64,000 nt of DNA from assembly GCA_905221615.1 (NCBI GenBank), contig CAJNDT010003290.1, positions 434,001 through 498,000 of the forward strand. The letters are read 5' to 3'. The translations under genes and the position numbers were made by a program. Positions 33,599 to 46,502 of this stretch are shown here, in pieces. The notes beneath the pieces were generated by a model. That model was given only the letters and a program-made list of their open reading frames with translations. It made no database searches and was not told the DNA's origin. The stretch comes from Symbiodinium sp. CCMP2592. Lineage: Eukaryota > Sar > Dinophyceae > Suessiales > Symbiodiniaceae. How positions within the stretch are numbered: the first letter of the stretch is position 1; the number at the start of each line of letters is the position of its first letter.

Positions 33599-34949
33599 CA
33601 AGAAATACCCATTGGACAACAGGCTCAAGTGATCGAAGCCATGCTGATCAAGAAAGCTCATAGAAATTGGTATACTTCTACCAGGTTTGTTTGTATGTTG
33701 CGTCGGCGGCTCATGGTGCTCTCGGACACGTTCGGAGTCGTCCCGAACTCTACTGAAAGTTCTTTGATCACTACATGGTTCTAGACGGCTGGTGGAAGTC
33801 GGATTCCTTTCACCACGACTTCGCCGCTGCTGCAAGCTCTTGCTGTTATTGGTGGTGGTGGTGGCGCGATATCTGTAGGTGTTGTCTCTGTTCATGTCCA
33901 GTATTGGTAGTGGTAGCAGCACTAGCTGCCATAGCAGCAGCAGTACTGGTGTTGGTAGGTAGTGTTTCTTTCGATAGTCGTTATTGCTACGTTTGCTATT
34001 GCAGTCAGTGCGACACAGGCGGCGACCCCACGACCTGCTACTGTTAATTCTGTCCCTTCTTCTGTTATAATCATGACGTAAGTGCGGCAGTACTGATCGC
34101 ATACGTTCCTATGGACTGATATTGCGGTTTGGGAGGTAGTGTACCCATTCATTGCAGAAGGCTGAGCTGTGTTGATGCCGTTCTTTTGCGTCTCAACACA
34201 TTGCACGAACAAGTGTTACGCGTATTTCTAGACAGGGGCACAAGCAACAAGTCCTGGCATCGTTGATTCTTGGGCAATATGTGGCTTTTTTCAGAGGAGT
34301 CGGAAAGTTTCCTCTCCATATTTGTTCCTCCTTTAGTCTTTCCCTTCCTCTTGTTGTTGCCGGTTGTGCACTTACTCATCACCATCACGGCAGCTCGCGT
34401 TCTGGCGACTCCAAGTTCTCTGAGGCTTCCGACGAATCTTGGCCTCAGCGGACATCAGGCAGCGTTTCCGGGTTGTGGAACTCTAGCAGCTCTAGCAGAC
34501 CTATGCGGGACACGGGTGTTGTGCAGCATCGCAGGCTCCCCTGCTTCGGTGCTGTCCTGAGTCCATGCGGGTCAGGCACCTCAAGTCAGAGCTTGCAACG
34601 CTGAATCCCAGTTTGAGTGGAACGCTTTCAGGACTCACATCCCGGAATTGCAAATGCCATAGTCGATGCACTGCTTGTGAACTTAGGACCGGTAGCTTCT
34701 TGTGAGGAAGTGCTGCAGCGCTGCAGGCACCGTCCTGGATCTTTCTTGCCAGGGAGCATACGACACTAGAGGTGCTAAGCGAAGGGTGGAGTTTCTGCGC
34801 CTTGGAGAGATTACGTGCAGGCAGATGTCACGGCGGCGACGCGAAGCGCGCTAAAATGCGCCAGAGCACGAGCGCCTTGGGGCCCACCTCATGAACAAAA
34901 TCTTGGAGTGGTGATTGCAGGCTGATGTCGCAGGATTGTGCGTTGGCAG
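33599..34949. other. no supportable gene; GTG/GTA repeats at about 33840-33960
   Basis: Short trinucleotide repeats (TGGTGGTGG, TAGTGGTAGCAGCAC) and minor frames only. Confidence 0.4.
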
Positions 34950-35138
34950 TACAGTCTGTCGCACACGTTGCAATTCGGCTCGGAAGATGAGAACATGATG
35001 AGCTTGAACAGAACATTCTTGCTGGAAGCCAGGCATCAACCCAAGACGGAAATAATATCCGATCACCTAGGTCGCATTGTACTCTTCAGGCCACACTTCG
35101 CAAGTTCTGCCTCACCTCCAAGACTGCCAAGACTTTAA
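34950..35138 (+). CDS. unidentified terminal or internal exon
   Basis: After TTGGCAG the frame reads YSLSHTLQFGSEDENMM, SLNRTFLLEARHQPK and TEIISDHL. It could splice at a GT after 35070 or run to the stop at 35136-35138, only 8 bases before the next gene's ATG. The family is unknown. Confidence 0.4.
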   Translation, partial: YSLSHTLQFGSEDENMMSLNRTFLLEARHQPKTEIISDHLGRIVLFRPHFASSASPPRLPRL

Positions 35139-35146
35139 GAGCTCCA

Positions 35147-38100
35147 ATGCCATCGCCCTACGAAAGTCCTGCGAAGAGGGCGAAAACCGGTGATGCCTTC
35201 AGCAGCCAAGCCGGAATATGGTTGACACGAGCGTCCCTGCCCCCAACCCGCATGCATGTGCACGTGAAGCTTTCCTGGGTGAGTGTTGGGTTTCCTGGGT
35301 ATGCAACAGGTGCCTGTCGGGAACACCACGCCAACAACGGGCTTGCTGACCCATACGCTGAGGAGTCATTGACGGAGTGAAGTACGACCGCGCACTGCTG
35401 GACCGTGCGCAGGCTCTGCTGCTTTACACTGATTGCACGAGGTATTTCGCCCGCAACAGCCTTTCCAGCTACTCGACTATCTCTTTTCTGAGTCAGCGCA
35501 GATTGGCAGCAAAATCTGTTTACTTCCGTCACGCCACACTTGGTATTGTGTCCCTCCTCCAGCCTCCTCCCCTATCAATCTCTTTCCTGCACATGTGTCG
35601 CTGTATTGGAAGCTCAGGGTTATTGAACGAGCTTCGGAGGCTTCGAACCTTCTCCTCTCCCCTGTCCTAGAAAGGTGTAGTGGGAGCGCTTAGCTTATAA
35701 GCAGCACTTCCAGCTGAAGGCTCCGCAATACCAACCAGAATCGCGCAGCCGGTCTGCTGGAAATCTTCAGTTTGATGGCTTTGCAACTACCTGGGGGGGG
35801 GGGGCAGTTCAGTAGGGTTCAAGCAAGCCTGCGATCTTTCCGGACTCGAGCCTTTGCGCAGGCAGCGGTAGAGGATGGCCAGGCACGTTTGGGGTGGGGC
35901 AGGAGGTTTCAAGGTAGCAGAGGTTCAGCTTGGGTTGGCAGCGAGGTTTCAGGCCCAGCTTCGGTCTAAACAGGTCTCCCTCGAGGGAGCAACCGCCCTG
36001 TGGGAAGATCTTTTCGAAGGCTCCTTGGCTGGAGAGCACGGCTTCGTCGTATCAGTATCCTGTGCGGGTTACCCACTGTGCGGGCTCGGGTGTTCGGAAC
36101 CCGATCCGAGCCATCGAAGTCGACACCCCCAAGCCGAACCTCCGAAAATCAGGTCGCAGCGCGACCGCTGTTGAGAAAGAGACGCTGAATCGGGGCTTGA
36201 ATGCTGGCAGATTTCGCTTTCTTATCCTTCATGGTCATCACTTCCAAAACCACAGTCCTAAAGCCCGCCACCGTTTTTTCTCTTTCCAGAATTGACAGAG
36301 TTGGCCGACATTTCTGGTCTTACAATTCTTGCTCTGATTCTGGTTTGATCACATGGACCAGTCGTCTAACTTTGTTGGCTTTGCCACAACACACCACATG
36401 TATTTGTTTACGTGTCTGTGTGAATGTCCAAACGTACATACGTGCATACATACATCCGTACATACACATCAGGCTTCAGCGCAATATATGTATGCATTAC
36501 ATACACACTCAGAATGCACACCATGCACAGATGTTTTGTTATCAGTTGAATGTTCATCACATTGTCTCACATTATGCTTGCATGGCTTGGCTACCTAAGT
36601 CTCGGTTGGATGTTTTAGTTCCTGAACTTGCGTCGAGGAAGTACGTGCTCGGCAACCATCAGTTTACCAACAAAGCGCGGAGATTCCTGGAGTCAAAGCT
36701 GGGCGCAAAGTCAGCCAGTCCCTGGCCTGCACAGAGAAATTTAGGACGACGGCCCCAAAGGTTCCCTTTCGGAAGATCCTCATGAGAGACTGAACCTTGA
36801 GGTTCCTGAATCTAAGACGGATGGTGCCGGGTTGCAAATGATGAACCCCGATACATCCCGATCCTACAATCGAGACTTTGAGCAGAGGGGATGGGTTCGG
36901 CTAGTACATACGCCCCCCGCGATTGTCTCTGTTGGTTTTGTTTGTTCGTGTGCTTGTTTTTTGTTTTTTGATTCGTTTATTCATTCGTTCGTGCGTTTGA
37001 TCGTTCAGTTGATGCTTGGTTGTTTGTTTGCAGGATTGTTCGAGGAAAGGTCTGCGTGCGGGTGGGGGATGGTCTACCTCAAAGGGTAGTTTCGCATCCC
37101 GAGCACCGCAGATGCTACTTTGCTGCTAAACTCCTCTCCGAGCCCCTCAAAGTTCACCTGATGAAATCTCTACAGACTATGTGACTATGTGTTAGAAGAT
37201 TGCTTTCTGCATGCCTCAGCAGGTTGGTGATGTCGCCTCGCAGTCTTCTCGCGTGAATACATGAACTCGGGTAATGTGGGCTTCCAAGCAGGATGAATGC
37301 CAGCAATCAGGAATCCTGTGTTTGTCCTTGGAGGCTTGTATTACAAGACCATCGCCCGGGTGCAATACGACCGCCAACTTCTGGACAAAGCGGAGCAGTT
37401 TGCCAGCAACGGCAATATCTCTTACGAGGAGGCGCTGCGACTCCTGTCGCTTCTTTGTTTTGTGTTGCGGGCAAGCCGGGAAGTCAAGCACCCACGCTTG
37501 CTGCCATCGATATGCCCAGATAATTAATTTCTCCGGATTTGCCTTCGCTAAACAGCCACCTAGCCGTTGTTAACGCCATACTAGTGTGCAGCGTCATCCT
37601 GTCGAAGAAGTGGAAGATGAGGAGGACGACGGCGACCATGTCGATAACGATGTCACTCCGTGATATCATTTTGTCAAGAAAAGTGATCACGGCAGTTATG
37701 GCTCCCCGGACAGCCAAGGTGCTTTGGCGAGGTGGCTAATTACGACGTTTATTGTCCCCTTGACGTCGAGTCTCACAAAGCCTGTACCACATCTCAGGAT
37801 GTATAACCATGTTGAAGTGACCGTTGAAAGCCAGATCTTCATCGTTGTCGTCCTTGTTCTCGTCCTGGTACATGTCGCAGTCGTCGTAGTAGGAGCAGGA
37901 CGCTAATCCCCTAATACGTCGCCATGCAGAAACTCCTTGAGTGCGCTGAGAGAAGACATGGGTCTTCTTCCCCGCTTTTGCGTTGACTTGTTGCTCATGT
38001 TGCAATAATATCACACCTGAAGCTGCCGGCAGGCCATCGAACTCTGGGAAGCAGTCCAGGATGGTTCTGAAATCACCGACTGCGAGATTCGCACCCTTCA

Positions 38101-39250
38101 GACGCTGAGCTTCAAGACAGAGACGTGGAGTGTGTGTGTGTGTGTGTAAGTGTATGTATTAAACTGCTTTATGTGTTGTGAACCTCCGGCGGTGATTTTG
38201 AGATTGAGGTACATCATCGACAACTTGTCGATCAGCCAGAAGGCCCAGGAGTACTTGGAAGAGCGGCCACCGGGATGCACTCAATCTTCAGCTTCGAAGA
38301 CCTGGGGTGGTTTTGCCCATTATCGCATGCCGTTGGATTCTTTGTCTGCAGTGGATCAGGTTAGCTCCTGGATCATCGCTGACAGCACCGGCAGGGCCGT
38401 CCACGCCAAAGCGTGCACCGCCTTCCAGTCCGGTAGATGTGCCCTCTGCATCACCAGCTCCTCGCCAAGCATCCAAAGCTACGTCGCCAGCGACGCCCCG
38501 TGGGCGGGGCTTTGGCAGAGCCTCTCCGAAAACGACACCACGCGGTCGTGGCCGAAGTGCAACGCCCAAGGCTTCACCCAAGGCGAAGGCACCCTCCACT
38601 CCGGTGCGAGCGAGCACTGCGTCAGCTGCGGTGCAGACGACACCTGCGCTGACAAGAGCTCAGGCCACCCCGAAGGCCACGCCCAAGGCTACGCCCAAGG
38701 CCACGCCAAAGGCAACGCCCAAGAGCGCTGCGAAGTCCACGGTTCAAGAGGCCGAAGCTGAGCCTGAGCCGACAGAGTCCGCGCCGGCAGAGCCGGAACC
38801 GGCCACACCAAGATCTGCTCGTTCCAGATCACCGGCGAAGGCTACTCCGCCGAAGGCCACGCCGCCAAAGCCCACCCCTCCCAAAGCCTCACCCAAGAAG
38901 GCCAGCCCGAAGGCTGCGACGCCGAAGCCCGAACCCCCAACACCTCAAGCGACTCCGAAAGCTGCTCCCAAGGCTTCGCCCAAAGAAAGCCCCGTTCAGG
39001 ACAAGACGTCGCCACCAGCCGTCCCAAACGGCCCAAGCCCACCGCCAGCACCGCCAGCAGCCCGCGAGGCGCCTCAACCGCCCGAGCCCTCTACACCGCC
39101 GGCAAAGGTGAGAAAGCAAAGCAGCCCACCGCCGAAAGCAGTTCCAGCAGAGGCAGGCTGCAAGCGAGACACCTGTCCATGTTCCCTGATTCCTCCGGCG
39201 TCTGAAGTGCAGGCTGGCAAAGCAGCACCATCAGAGCTGGAGGCAGTTGC
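35147..39250 (+). CDS. protein with two 'YD' domains and a long SPKK-like Ala/Pro/Lys tail
   Basis: Exons: 35147-35209 (MPSPYESPAKRAKTGD), 35363-35412, 35974-36019, 36153-36192, 36638-about 36710, 37311-37431, 38033-38100, 38209-38265 and 38360-about 39240. The first domain reads VIDGVKYDRALLDRAQ, VSLEGATALWEDLFEG, SATAVEKETLNR and KYVLGNHQFTNKARRFLESK. The second reads VQYDRQLLDKAEQF, GNISYEEA, IELWEAVQDGSEITDCE and YIIDNLSISQKAQEYLEE. The two are clearly homologous: an ~80-residue all-helical unit I recall from unannotated algal and dinoflagellate proteins, function unknown. The tail (about 290 residues) is built of ATPKA, SPKK and PPKP units like histone H1 tails, suggesting nucleic-acid binding; this is inference. 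The second-domain introns include GC-AG (37432-38032, 38266-38359) and GA-AG (38101-38208). An unseen exon may lie after exon 1. Confidence 0.6.
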
Positions 39251-39376
39251 AGGTTTGTTTGAGGGCTTCCTTCATGCTTCGGAACTCGGGAATTTCTTGT
39301 TCAGGCCGCTGTTAGCCGCTCTCCTGACCCCTTTGAGCCAGAGCAGATATCTATGCTTGTTCCAGTGACGTCAAGG

Positions 39377-41383
39377 CGGCGGAAGAGGCTGTGAGAGCGT
39401 GCCGGGCCCGTGAGAGGGAGTCGCAGGAGGCCGTGCAGGCGCTCTTTGCCTTGGGCTTCGTTTTGCAATTCGAACTTACGTGCAGGGGTTGGGGTGTGGA
39501 CGACTGGTCGGCAGCCACAACAAGAGGCCTCAAAGGGGGTCTTTATTGTGTATAAGAGACGAGTGCCTGGACGTGTTTGTGCCAGACCTTCGCGTTAACT
39601 TTGGCTTTTTGCACAGCAAGGGCTCGGAACATGAAATGATGGCACGTTCTGGCAGCAGCTCGGATTTTGGGGACAGCTCTAAACTCGGACTTTCGGATTT
39701 TGCTCTGCTGGCATGTTGAGAATGATGTTCTTCTGCAGCCCGCTATAGTACTTCGTTTCCTTCGATTCAGGGTGCGGCTGTCTGCTTAGCGTTGGCCGCT
39801 GAAACGAAGGTCAGAGAGACCTTTCTGGTCCAACACAAGTGGAAGAATGGAAGGTAACAAGGGCCAACACAGTTCCCGCAACATCAGATGGCGAAGTTCC
39901 AATCAGACAAAATTGTGTGACCGAGTCATTCGACAAAGTAAGTCACAGTTTTGAGTCTAAAAAGATGACCTAGAACGCGAGGTTCTATGCCAGCGCTGCC
40001 GCGTTTGATGATGACACTTCATATCCCATGACATGCACGTGCTGCATGAATTTCATGGCCGTTCCGGCCTCCGTAGCGCCCGGAAAGAGTTTCGAAGCAG
40101 GCAGCCAAGGAGGCTTCTCTTCGCACGAAAACCTTGGAAGAGGCCACGGGTGGATGAGCTGTGGCGGATTGGTAGCGCTGTTTCGGTTACTCTTCTCAGC
40201 TTACTAGTGAGGGGGACATGGGCTCATACATTGTGCTGCTGGTTAGTGATGTGTTTGTTTTTTTTTTTGTGTGTGTGTGTGTGTGTGTGCGTGTGCGCGC
40301 GTTTTATGTGTTTTCTCGCTCTCTCTCTCTCTCTCTCTGCCCCGCTCCCTCCCCCTCTCATCTCGCTTCCTTTGCTTTTTTCGCGATCTCGCACGTCGTA
40401 CAGAGATCTCACGCGAAAATATCGTTCGTGTAGGCTTGGGATCTTGCTGAAACCGTGAGCAGCCTTCTGCAGCTTGTGCGATCACTGGTTTCGTCCTTGC
40501 CAACATGTAGTGCTTTCTTATGTTTTGTGAAGTTGTCCTCATTACGCCGGTCACGCGCCACAACCAGATACCACAAGACCAGTCATTAGAGCGAGTGGCG
40601 ATCAGGAGATTCGCAAGCTGGTCCACGGCGCGGAAAATGCCAAGGCATGTGCGCAGAAGGCTCGGGGGCAGGTTCATTGTTGGAAAGACTCATTGCATGA
40701 CTTGTTCAATAGGTGAGCTTCGACTCGGCTGCTACAGACCCAGCCGTCCGTCCATCCATCCGTCCATCCATCCCTCCATCCCTCCGTGCACGTGCACGTG
40801 TGAGTGCGTACATACAGGCAGGCAGGCACACTTAGATTCGCATGCACCGCGAAGAGACTTGCAAAACGCAACATCATGAATCATGATCATGCCTTCCTCG
40901 TAGCATGAAGTCTTCGTGAGATGTGAATCCGGAGGCTCATGTGGCAGCTTCCAAGGCACAGCGCTCTGCCGAGAAGGCTTTGAAGGCCATCCTGCAGTGA
41001 CAGTCGTGACAGGTGCAGGAGTCTGTGTTGGCACCCGCTCTGAAAGCGTGAGCATGTAGGGAGATGGTATGGTGCCACGCTGGAAGCCGAAATGCTGGCT
41101 CTTTACTTCTCTTTCGCGCATTGCCTCTTGCAGGAGCAGCACAGCATTGAGGCTGCAATGAAGGCCCGGCCGGGTGTTTTTGGAACCGCGCGTCCTCGGG
41201 CTGAGCCACAGATGCCGAATCCGAAGACAAGTAGACAAGCGATCAAACTCGCAGGCCCAAGGCCCAAGGCGATGGTTGTGAGTCTCGAAATCGAACGGGT
41301 TTGCAGCTCTTTGCTGCCAGGCGAAGCAGCAAGAGGTCGAGGCGATGGCGGCCGAGGCCGCCAAAAGGACGCCAGGGAGAACC
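39377..41383 (+). CDS. coiled-coil exon series (continuation of the preceding gene or separate)
   Basis: A run of small phase-0 exons, each preceded by AG and starting with G: 39377-39439 (AAEEAVRACRARERESQEAV), 40101-40142 (AAKEASLRTKTLEE), 40606-40659 (EIRKLVHGAENAKACAQK), 40935-40985 (AHVAASKAQRSAEKALK), 41134-41163 (EQHSIEAAMK) and 41321-about 41383 (AKQQEVEAMAAEAAKR). All donors except the last are GC. Each exon encodes a few turns of Ala/Glu/Lys helix, so the joined product is a long coiled coil. Since the phase is always 0, individual exons could be skipped or duplicated without breaking the frame. I found no stop or start for the series. It most simply continues the gene that begins at 35147. 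Confidence 0.55.
40259..40345. repeat. T-run, (GT)n and (CT)n microsatellite
   Basis: About ten T, then (GT)n to about 40300, then (CT)n at about 40316-40338, within an intron-sized gap of the coiled-coil series. Confidence 0.9.
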
Positions 41384-41599
41384 ATTGCTTTGAATGTCAG
41401 ATGTCACCCCCGCACCTGCAGAGTGACACTGTAGTAGCTTAAGGACAGCCCTGACTTTCTGGCCTCTCCATTCCTTCCTAGTACTTCTGCTCCTACCCTC
41501 GGCCCGCACAGAATGCAGCTGCATTGAATCAGCTTCCGGTCAAATCAGCCCGACAGCACGAGAATGGCGAAGACCGGCGGATTTGCAAGTCGAGTCCAG

Positions 41600-41751
41600 G
41601 TACGTTTGGTTAGTTTTTAAGGAACAGGAACTGAACCACTCTCTCAAGGCCTTGCCGGCGGAGTCGACATGTGACATCGCCCAGTATGTGTCACGAAGCC
41701 ACAGGACTGAGCTTGAAAAAGGGCTTCTGGAGGCCATCCCGACAGAATTCG
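41600..41751 (+). CDS. unidentified exon
   Basis: G-first exon after GTCCAG reading YVWLVFKEQELNHSLKAL, PAESTCDIAQYVSRSHR and TELEKGLLEAIPTEFG, with a GTGAGT donor at 41752. Good amphipathic composition; the family is not recognised. It may belong to the preceding coiled-coil gene or start a new one. Confidence 0.45.
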
Positions 41752-44700
41752 GTGAGTGCAGGTGTCGCGGCACAAAGCTAAAGGGCGTTTTGCATGTCTC
41801 CCACCTGCCGAAGCATCTTCCAGGGCCCAATCTGCCTTGAAGCTTGTACGTGGTGTCGGAGCAGGCGGTTACTCAGCGAGAGCAGGCGCAGGCAAGACTG
41901 GCCGGGAGCTGAGTGACGGCGAAAGCCTGTTGTAAATGCATCCATGGAGTGCCCTCAGCTTTTTCTTTTTGCGTCTTGGCTACCCCTGTTGTTGCGACTG
42001 CACGGAAATTGGCGCACTGAATGGTTAGAAGATGGAGCTTACTCTGGGCTTCAGCTTCCTGAATCGCAGATTTGTCCTTCTCTGTTCTCGGACTTTGCAC
42101 ATTGCTCCTTCCGGCCACATGCTATCCGGAACGCTCCAAGAGCACATATTCGGAAATCGGATGGGCCCGCAACGTCGAAACCTGTGTTTTTCCAAAACAA
42201 AACCACTATCCACACTTGTAAACACGAAACATTGGCAGCTTAGTGATAGAAATCATGTTCATACATGTGATGGCCAAATCGTGCTTGTAAGAAGGGCAGA
42301 GGGAGCAAGAAAGGCAACATCACACTGAATGTGGATGAGAATTACCGGTGTACTCTAGACAGTGCAGCAGACGGTGTGCGGTACTTGTGCTTGCACTATG
42401 TGCTCGTACGTGGTATTACGTAGATAGTACCGTAGTAATGTATGTATTGCATCTTCAAAGACAGCAGCAGCAGCAGCGGCAGCAGCAGTGGTAGAGGTAA
42501 CTTAGTCGAGGTACTGGTGGTGGTAGTGGGTAGTCTGGCAGTCTGGTCGTCCTGTGGCAGTGGTTCGGGTATCCTACTTGCAAGAGCAGTACTCAGTAAA
42601 GTACAACTCTATGGCAAAGCCCTTGGTGCTTAGGTTCTAAGTCTTTTCATGAGAGCCCTAATTGTGCGCTTTGAGCGCGGAAGCCTCTGGTCCTTGTGCC
42701 CCAAGCCAAGGCGCAGAAGCGTGCGGCCACGCAGCCCTCGGCCTGGGCCGGTGCGAAGGCCTTATGACGTCTTGTGACGTCAGTTTGTGAGATCAAGTTT
42801 GGCATTTACAATTTAGCATGAGAGGAGACGCGGGGGACGTCGAATCGGCATTCGTGGGTGAAGTGCCGAAACTTTACCTGCAACCGCTAGCCTTTGCTGT
42901 GGCAAGCTGGACCTTACATCCAAAAATGACTGGACGATCCACTTGCAACCTTCAACACAGTTACCATGTCAATGTTTTGAAAGAGTAGCAGGAAGAGAAG
43001 AAGACTACGTAACAAATGATGTCATGAACAAGGTAAAGGTGGTGATGCTGCTGATGACCATTGGCCATGGTCTTGATCATGATAATGAGCAAGGCTGCCG
43101 ATGATGATCATGCTCATGATGGTCATGAAGAAAGCTATGTAGCAGGCACCACCTTTGGATTCGCGGACGCCGCGTCGCTTAGAATGAGCGCAGACGCAGG
43201 ACCGGAGGGTTGTTGTTCCGCGGTTGAGGGACACCCCCATTTATTTGGGCAATACTCAAATTTATGATATTCATTGGGAGAAAGCCAAACGTGCTGCTTA
43301 TCAGGAGAGAGCAGTGACAAGATTGCGTTTAAAACAAGCGACAGTACCATCATGCTGTTATGCAAAGCCGACCTAGAAAGCAAAGCCAGGAAACTGCAAA
43401 GAAAGAACAGCGCACTTGCGGCACCAGGAGTTTGCCGCCCTGGACGTTGAAGCAGCGATGCTTCATGACATTTGTTCGTTTGTTGCTCCACATGGGAAGA
43501 TATCAGATCCAAGATATCCTTGCATCAGCAAGCTGTACATTAAAAAAGGCGTGAGGGTGTGATAATTGCGTGCTTTTAATGCCAGCATCGCCTTATCGGC
43601 CGATGCTGCACGACCTACAACAGGACCTGCGCGCGCTGCATGTGGCTTCCTGGAAGCGGGTCCGTTTCCTTTACCTGGTTCTAGGCCCTATAGTCCTTAC
43701 ATACATTGATACGTACACTCGGCATCAATCCACACCCGAAAATGACAATGATCAGACTATGTCTACCCCCCCCCAACCCGCACTTTGAACCTTGCACTCG
43801 AAACCTGGAGGCAGTGGGAAGTGCAGGGCATGCACGTGCCCTGAGGCTTTGGGGTTTGCTTCACACAGCGGCGCGGCTGGGAGCAAAAAAGGTGGTGAAT
43901 GCATCTGTTAGTGATAAACTGAGCACTATCATCATGGACATAGTCCTGGAACTACTCGTCGTTACTTGTCCGGAACTTTCGGTCATCAAGCTCAACAGGA
44001 CCAAGGTGATGTTGAAACCAAGCTGATCTGCAGTGCGAGGTGCCATGAAAGCGCTTTGGGATCCATAGGCCTGAGGCAGGTCCCATGTTTTTCCGTTTTG
44101 TCTGCGTGCCCTGAAGTCAACGCAGACCCACATCACGTTTGTTTTTGTTTCCTGGGTTCCTGCCCAGGGTTCGCCTTGTGGCCTTGGAATGATGACAAAT
44201 ACGGGTGGTTGTTCTGACTGCTGGAACAGCCATATCTAAGCAAGCCTTCAGTTGTTGCCGCTGACTTCCGGCTCCAGATTTAGGACCTGGGTTGGATGGC
44301 TTGATGTTCAGGGTGCATCAGGTGCAGCATCATGGCAAATCGCAACAAAAGTAACTATGACTGACGGAATAGTGAATAGTACCAATTATTCGCAGCAACA
44401 AAAAACCCCTCGCCTAGCTGTGGTGGTATGGTAATCGCGGTCGTCATTCCCATCCTCGCTGATCACCCCTTCCACAGCAAGCGCCAGGCTAAAGTTCGTC
44501 AAGTTAACCGGAGGCTCAAGGCTGGAAACTTGACAAATTCTGACCGTGATGCCCTTATCGAGGGGTGCTCGTAGGAAAAAGCGGTCGTAACTTCCCAACC
44601 ATCTCATGGCCCGTGTACGCGCACTTATGAGTCCAAGGCTCTGCGCATCTCAAACATTCCCACCAACTATTGATTCTCGTCTTCCGTCTCTGCCCCTTCG

Positions 44701-46502
44701 GGCATCTTTGGGCATTTATCAGCTGCACACATACCAACCTCAAAACCTGCAATACCCCGTCAGCTTCCTCGACACTTTCGGTGTCCCGGTTCTATGCTTG
44801 GCCCATACAAGCTGCGTGCTGCGACGACCAGGTGCCCCACCTGCATTATCCGGCCAAAGCTCCGGGCTTTGGTTGGAGGATCGTAGATTTTACGGAGGGG
44901 TTTAGCAGTTTAAAGACTTAAAGATCCGCAATTCTGAACTCCAGCTACCCCAAACCCAAACCCCGAAACCCCAAAACCCTAAAGCCCAAAATCCCCCAAA
45001 GCCTTCAGCGGACTCGACGGCCCGGCAGGCGCATCTTCGCCTCCGCCCTCGCCCTGGTCGGGGCTGCCGGGCCGAGGCCGAGACTTTCTCACCCACCATG
45101 CCAATAACTGAATAACAATGATACAAATAAAAATCGTGATAACAATAGTTTCAAACAGCATACCGTAGTCATAAGAGCATGCAGAGCAGAACATGACAGG
45201 CAAATCACAACAAGCAGAACATACACGGGCACATGCACGGAGCGAGGGGAGGAGGGATTGAAGAAAGAACGACTGAACGGATGCATTCATTCATGAATGA
45301 TAGCATGACGTTTTTGGGCACAAATAAACGAGAAGCAGATGCGCCTGTAATCTGTGCGTGTCTGTATGGACAAGTGCATGTTCTTCGTACTTGAGCTTGT
45401 TGAAGAGTTCTTCATAAGTTTAAGGATGGGGAAAGTTGAGTCACAGGGCATGGCAGCTGATGTAGCTGAGTGCTGAACAGGTGGGTGTAGTCCAGGGTTT
45501 TGAACATACCCTTTTCTTTGCACTCAATCTTTCAGCGTTGGGACCCAAGCCTCGTGCAGGTACCTATTCTGCCAGAAGTCTGCCATGGCAGCTTCGAGCC
45601 AGGAGGTGGGTCGGGACTTCGGCAGCTAGGAATCTGATCCGTCTGACCTCTTTCCTTTCGGGGAGCTTAGCGAGGCGGTCCAGCCCAGCAAGCGCATCCG
45701 ACTGACGGACGAGCCATGCATCGTGGCGATGTGACGGTCTCATTGGCGGAAGTTTTCACCGTGACATAAGCCATCAGTCATGCAGCACCGCCGCTTTCTA
45801 GCTTCGCATGGAGCATGGAATAGAAAGCAGAGGAGTCGGGGATCGAACACTCTTGCAGACTCTGGCAGACATCGACCTTGGTAGACGTGGACGGTGGAAG
45901 CATGATCGTAGTGATGGTAGTGGCAGACACGTAAAACTGGCTAATCCTGACAGAAAAAACGACTTTTTAAATATCAATGTCTGCACCGTAACAACACGAC
46001 GACGACTACGATCACGACGAACATGCCACTGCCAGTAAAACTACGACGAGGACGACGCCGACGACGATGACTACTACGACTGCTATAGTTGAACACTACG
46101 GGTGCTGCTGCTCTTGCTGCTACTACTGCTCCTGCAACTGTGATGACGGACGGCGACTAGCGGTGCTGTTTGCTATGCTTCCTGGCCAGCCGCACTTGCT
46201 GCCCAATGGCACATTTCCGCTGTCGTCAGCACCAATAATGTGAGATGAATCCTGCACTTGCTTCTTTTGGCTACTGTGACCACTATGTCAAGGATGGCAA
46301 CCATGCGCTTTTCTTGCCAAGGCAAAGGATGCTGCGTGGCAAGGCCAGTGTCGTGGTGAGATTTTCTGTGAACAGGCTGTTTGCCGAAAGTTGATGAGAT
46401 GGTTGCATTGTGTTACTTTTGTTCGATTTACCGGTCTCTTCGACGAGAAGTCGTGTTTCACTTTGGTCGACTGCGAACCAGGGTCTGCGCGTGAGAGTGT
46501 AG
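41752..46502. other. mostly unassigned; weak exon candidates and small repeats
   Basis: Two exon-like patches stand out. 43400-43512 reads LRHQEFAALDVEAAMLHDIC then SFVAPHGKISD. 45625-45733 reads LFPFGELSEAVQPSKRIRL then TDEPCIVAM and ends in a stop. Neither joins to neighbours. A CAG run lies at about 42460-42495. 44948-45000 is a CCCAAA/CCCTAAA-like stretch. The upstream exons of the aminotransferase gene should lie in the last part of this interval but were not identified. Confidence 0.35.
44948..45000. repeat. degenerate telomere-like CCCNAAA stretch
   Basis: Units such as CCCAAAC, CCCCGAAA, CCCCAAAA and one exact CCCTAAA follow each other for about 50 bp. On the complementary strand this is TTTAGGG-like and G-rich. 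Confidence 0.6.

Noticed and set aside
41564-41621. ATG-started exon (MAKTGGFASRVQ) with a 22-nt GT-AG intron
   Set aside because: Phase would fit, but 22 nt is implausibly short and a G-first exon at 41600 reads continuously in the good frame.
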